Part shown: positions 6,008 to 7,903 of the stretch, piece by piece
Layout: every line of letters starts with the position of its first letter
Position numbering within the stretch: the first letter of the stretch is position 1
Assembly: GCA_023411615.1 (NCBI GenBank)
Contig: JAEYOR010000036.1
Coordinates: forward strand, 1 to 7,903
Source: Actinomycetes bacterium
Lineage (GTDB): Bacteria > Actinomycetota > Actinomycetes > Actinomycetales > Demequinaceae
DNA length: 7,903 bases
Reading direction: 5' to 3'
Notes under the pieces: generated by a model
What the model saw: only the letters and a program-made list of their open reading frames with translations
The model's database searches: none
Told to the model about the DNA's origin: nothing
Made by a program: the position numbers and the translations under genes

Positions 6008-7335
6008 GCGTCGCTTGGGGCTGGCAGGCCGCTTGCGAGCGCGGCGGCATCGAGCGCCACTTTCCATGCGTCCGCACTGGCGATGTTGCCAGCTTGCACC
6101 TCATCGAGCACCTGTTGCAGCGTCGCCTCAACGTTGCCATTGTTGGCGGCGTAGTTCTGCTGAGACGTGAGATCGGCTGCGGACTTCGCGAGTAGTGAGC
6201 CCACCGGCGCGTCATTGAAGAACGCGTTGGTGTACTTGGTCACGCTGTCCTCTTCATAGAGGGCGGGCTTCGCGGGCAGGTTGCCGGTTGCCTGGAACAG
6301 TGCCATTTGCTGCTCAGGCTGCTCAAGCCAGTTGAGGAAGTCCCATGCGGCCTGGCGCTGAGCTGTATCGGCCGTGGCGGTGATGGCGTAATACGTGCCA
6401 CCCCACGAGCCGCCAGGCCCAGGAAGCTCGGCCACGTCCCATTGCGCAGTGGTCTCCACGCCGGACAGGTGGGCCTGGATGTAGCCGATGCCCCACATTG
6501 GGCACAGGGTGGTGGCAAAGTCGCCGCGGCTCAGCGCCTTATCCCAGTCATCGCTAAAGGGCACAATGCCAGCCGAAATCTTCGCATCGACCACCTTGAG
6601 GGCGGTGTCGAAAGCAGGCTTTACCGGCTCGATGTTGAGTTCACCAGCCGCGTTGTAATAAGACTTGCCGTCCTGCTGGCGCGCAGCGCGCAATAGCGGA
6701 GTCGCCGAGTCGACAAAGGCCTTGCCCGTTGCCTCGGTGTACTGCTTGCCCACGTTGACAAAGCCATCCCAGTTGTCCCCGATGAGTGTGGCAAGCTCGG
6801 TGCGGTCGGCAGGCAAACCAGCCTCTTCCAGGAGGTCCGCCCGGTAGCAGAGGCCAAGTCCGGCCACGTTGGCGGGCAAACCAATCTGCTTGTCTCCATT
6901 GGCACCGCGGGCCCAGGCCCACGGCAAGTACTCGTCTTGAGTCTCGCCAGCGCCAAGCGATTTGAGGTCGACAAAGGCCTCAGGTTGTGCCACAAACTGC
7001 GCGATGTAGTCCTCACCAATGGCGGCGATGGTGGGGGCGCCCTTGCCGGATACAAGTTCAGATTGCAGTTCGACGTGGAGTGGGTTGTAGTCGCCCGTTT
7101 GAAGGTCGATCGTGACGCCGGGATTCTCCGCCTCGTACGCGTCCGCGAGCCCGTCGAGGCCAAAGCCTCCCCACACCGCCATCGAGATCGTCACTGGTTC
7201 GCTCGGTGAGGTTCCGGTGGGGCCCGGCGACGCTGAAGCGTCGTCATCTCCGCCACCACCCGAACAGGCGACAAGGAGGGCCGCTGACAGAGCCACTATG
7301 GCTACTACCTGGCCTTTGAAAAACTTCTGTGACAT
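5992..7335 (-). CDS. ABC transporter solute-binding lipoprotein, family 1 (sugar type)
   Basis: Lipid-anchored binding protein of 447 aa, the usual size for family-1 (SBP_bac_1) carbohydrate receptors. The start at 7335 is preferred over an in-frame ATG at 7380 because GGAG lies 5 nt upstream and the signal peptide begins there: Lys4/Lys7, hydrophobic core, lipobox LVAC with Cys24, then a Gly/Asp/Ser-rich tether (25-46). The mature fold begins PVTISMAVWGG (47-57) and contains AYEAENPGVTIDL (66-78), the GKGAPTIAAIG segment (97-107), IGLPANVAGLGLCYRADLLEEAGLP (from 151), TTLCPMWGIGY (275-285), GGTYYAIT (312-319) and AAWDFLNWLEQPEQQ (329-343), all standard landmarks. Cys163 and Cys278 could pair. 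The ligand cannot be read from sequence; an oligosaccharide is likely from the family. The usual permease genes do not follow: the next gene downstream is the convergent tad operon, so the receptor is an orphan here and must use permeases encoded elsewhere. Confidence 0.92.
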   Translation of the reverse strand: MSQKFFKGQVVAIVALSAALLVACSGGGGDDDASASPGPTGTSPSEPVTISMAVWGGFGLDGLADAYEAENPGVTIDLQTGDYNPLHVELQSELVSGKGAPTIAAIGEDYIAQFVAQPEAFVDLKSLGAGETQDEYLPWAWARGANGDKQIGLPANVAGLGLCYRADLLEEAGLPADRTELATLIGDNWDGFVNVGKQYTEATGKAFVDSATPLLRAARQQDGKSYYNAAGELNIEPVKPAFDTALKVVDAKISAGIVPFSDDWDKALSRGDFATTLCPMWGIGYIQAHLSGVETTAQWDVAELPGPGGSWGGTYYAITATADTAQRQAAWDFLNWLEQPEQQMALFQATGNLPAKPALYEEDSVTKYTNAFFNDAPVGSLLAKSAADLTSQQNYAANNGNVEATLQQVLDEVQAGNIASADAWKVALDAAALASGLPAPSDAEAES

Positions 7336-7340
7336 AAACG

Positions 7341-7344
7341 CTCC
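7341..7344 (-). promoter_or_regulatory. Ribosome-binding site GGAG for the solute-binding protein
   Basis: Read on the minus strand, GGAG is followed by CGTTT and then ATG 7335. It supports this start; no comparable site precedes the ATG at 7380. Confidence 0.7.
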
Positions 7345-7387
7345 AAATGGGCGCGCCGTGATCAGGCTCGGCCGGGACATGGTTCAC

Positions 7388-7415
7388 ACTGTATGGCGAA
7401 GGTAATCATTTCGCC
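7388..7415 (-). promoter_or_regulatory. Candidate promoter and operator of the solute-binding protein gene
   Basis: On the minus strand TACAGT (7393-7388) fits a -10 element about 53 nt before the start codon. Directly upstream is the inverted repeat GGCGAA (7395-7400) / TTCGCC (7410-7415) with a 9-nt spacer, lying where a repressor would block the -35/-10 interval. No good -35 hexamer is visible (TTGGGC is 19 nt away). The repeat is seen; its use as an operator is inferred. Confidence 0.3.
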
Positions 7416-7458
7416 CAACGGGTGGGGCGATCACGTGTGGCATTGAGGGGCCTGACCC

Positions 7459-7481
7459 GGGACCAAAAGGTCCTTGGTCCC
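7459..7481 (+). promoter_or_regulatory. Perfect 8-bp inverted repeat (GGGACCAA/TTGGTCCC) upstream of pflB
   Basis: GGGACCAA (7459-7466) and TTGGTCCC (7474-7481) are exact reverse complements with a 7-nt spacer; the spacer holds a third, shorter copy (GGTCC, 7469-7473) that can pair with GGACC (7460-7464). It lies about 80-100 bp before the pflB start, a likely activator or repressor distance. The GGGACC half-sites recall DosR/DevR hypoxia boxes, but the half-site spacing (11 or 4 nt rather than 2) does not match that consensus. Confidence 0.45.
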
Positions 7482-7493
7482 ACGAAATCGTGG
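7480..7493 (+). promoter_or_regulatory. 14-bp palindrome CCACGA-AA-TCGTGG upstream of pflB
   Basis: Perfect 6-bp arms around a 2-bp centre, sharing two bases with the preceding inverted repeat, so the two could not be occupied or folded independently. The 6-2-6 geometry is common for dimeric response regulators. Downstream, TATGGT (7505-7510) or TAGGTA (7512-7517) could be the -10 of pflB, placing this palindrome near the -35 region; neither has a clear -35. Confidence 0.4.
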
Positions 7494-7541
7494 TGCCAGA
7501 CGCATATGGTCTAGGTATGCGCTACAGCGCTATCCCCATGT

Positions 7542-7548
7542 AGGAAGG
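7542..7548 (+). promoter_or_regulatory. Ribosome-binding site AGGAAGG for pflB
   Basis: AGGAAGG precedes ATG 7560 by 11 nt, a little far but the only purine-rich site present. An ATG-TAG pair (7538-7543) runs into it. Confidence 0.55.
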
Positions 7549-7559
7549 TTCCCCACCCC

Positions 7560-7903
7560 ATGTCTATCGCTGAACCCCTCAGTAGCCCCCTTGTAGACGT
7601 GAAGCAAGACGACGCTTGGCGTTCGTTCCCCACCGGAACGTGGGCCGATTCGATCGACGTTCGCGGCTTCATCCAGGCCGCTTACACGCCGTACGACGGC
7701 GACGATTCCTTCCTCGCGGGCCCCACGGAACGCACCACCGCCGTGTGGAACAAGATCCTCAGCATGTTCCCGGAGGAGCGCGCGAAGGGTATTTACGACG
7801 TCGACTGGGCGACGCCCGCCAGCATCACCGCGCACGCTCCCGGTTACATCTGCGAGGAAGACAACCTCATCGTCGGCCTCCAGACCGACGCCCCGCTCAA
7901 GCG
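7560..7903 (+). CDS. pflB: Pyruvate formate-lyase (formate C-acetyltransferase), N-terminal part
   Basis: The first 114 residues of a protein that runs off the window (full enzymes are about 750 aa). PFL is a cytoplasmic glycyl-radical enzyme converting pyruvate and CoA to acetyl-CoA and formate under anaerobic conditions. Compared with my memory of Escherichia coli PflB, the landmarks line up in order: AWRSFPTGTW (19-28), VRGFIQAAYTPYDGDDSFLAG (from 34; coli has VRDFIQKNYTPYEGDESFLAG), ITAHAPGYI (89-97; coli ITSHDAGYI) and IVGLQTDAPLK (104-114; coli IVGLQTEAPLK). The active-site cysteines and the radical glycine lie beyond the edge and cannot be checked. The ATG at 7560 follows AGGAAGG and gives an N-terminus of normal length. 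It is transcribed divergently from the solute-binding protein gene, 224 bp away. The activating enzyme gene, if linked, would be downstream. Confidence 0.93.
   Translation, partial: MSIAEPLSSPLVDVKQDDAWRSFPTGTWADSIDVRGFIQAAYTPYDGDDSFLAGPTERTTAVWNKILSMFPEERAKGIYDVDWATPASITAHAPGYICEEDNLIVGLQTDAPLK

Noticed and set aside
5737..6195. Gly/Arg/Trp-rich plus-strand frame after the tad operon
   Set aside because: It reads through the repeat tract and into the antisense of the binding-protein gene; composition is that of simple sequence and no start signal is seen.
7336..7380. Extended N-terminus (15 extra residues) for the solute-binding protein from ATG 7380
   Set aside because: It would put an Arg/Pro-containing stretch ahead of the lipoprotein signal peptide, and it lacks a ribosome-binding site, whereas ATG 7335 has both.
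7383..7388. Rex-type site (TTCACA half) before the binding-protein gene
   Set aside because: Only one half-site is present; the partner TGTGAA is not found at the proper distance.
7459..7481. True DosR box
   Set aside because: The remembered consensus has GGGACT and AGTCCC separated by 2 nt; here the half-sites are 11 nt (outer) or 4 nt (inner) apart, so only resemblance is claimed.
7530..7835. Minus-strand open frame opposite pflB
   Set aside because: The opposite strand matches pyruvate formate-lyase residue by residue, so this is a shadow.

Overview
The window looks like chromosomal DNA from a high-GC Gram-positive (actinobacterial) organism. Codons end mostly in G or C, GTG is used as a start, genes overlap by ATGA junctions, and lipoproteins have Ala/Gly-rich signal peptides. 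The 3' end carries a pyruvate formate-lyase gene, which suggests a facultative anaerobe. A Cellulomonas/Demequina/Actinomyces-like relative would fit, but the genus cannot be fixed from this sequence.

Layout. (i) 101-1111 (+) encodes a lipoprotein with a DUF1524-type HNH nuclease domain and a C-terminal Excalibur domain. (ii) 1195-5725 (+) is a tightly packed Tad/Flp pilus operon of seven genes: ATPase (TadA/CpaF), two inner-membrane platform proteins (TadB, TadC), a 58-residue Flp-pilin-like peptide, two TadE pseudopilins and a TadE/TadG-like protein. All but one junction overlap. The actinobacterial version needs no secretin. No prepilin peptidase and no TadZ/CpaE-like localisation protein lies in the window. 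(iii) 5726-5991 is a convergent intergenic region of unusually G-rich, repeat-like sequence with G-quadruplex potential. (iv) 5992-7335 (-) encodes a family-1 sugar-type ABC solute-binding lipoprotein with no permease gene beside it. (v) 7336-7559 is a divergent promoter region with several inverted repeats. (vi) 7560-7903 (+) is the N-terminal part of pyruvate formate-lyase (pflB), cut off by the window edge.

How the parts may work together. TadA powers assembly through TadB/TadC of a thin pilus built from the small pilin and the TadE-type minor subunits. Flp pili of this kind are needed for natural transformation in Micrococcus luteus. The surface nuclease encoded 84 bp upstream in the same direction could therefore act on external DNA handled by the same system, but this is inference from position only. 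The binding protein and pflB share a divergent control region whose palindromes are candidate sites for a carbon- or oxygen-responsive regulator. No mobile element, CRISPR array, tRNA or rRNA was seen. I found no clearly new gene system; the strongest unexplained signals are the G-rich repeat tract, the palindromes before pflB and the hairpin abutting the tad operon start.
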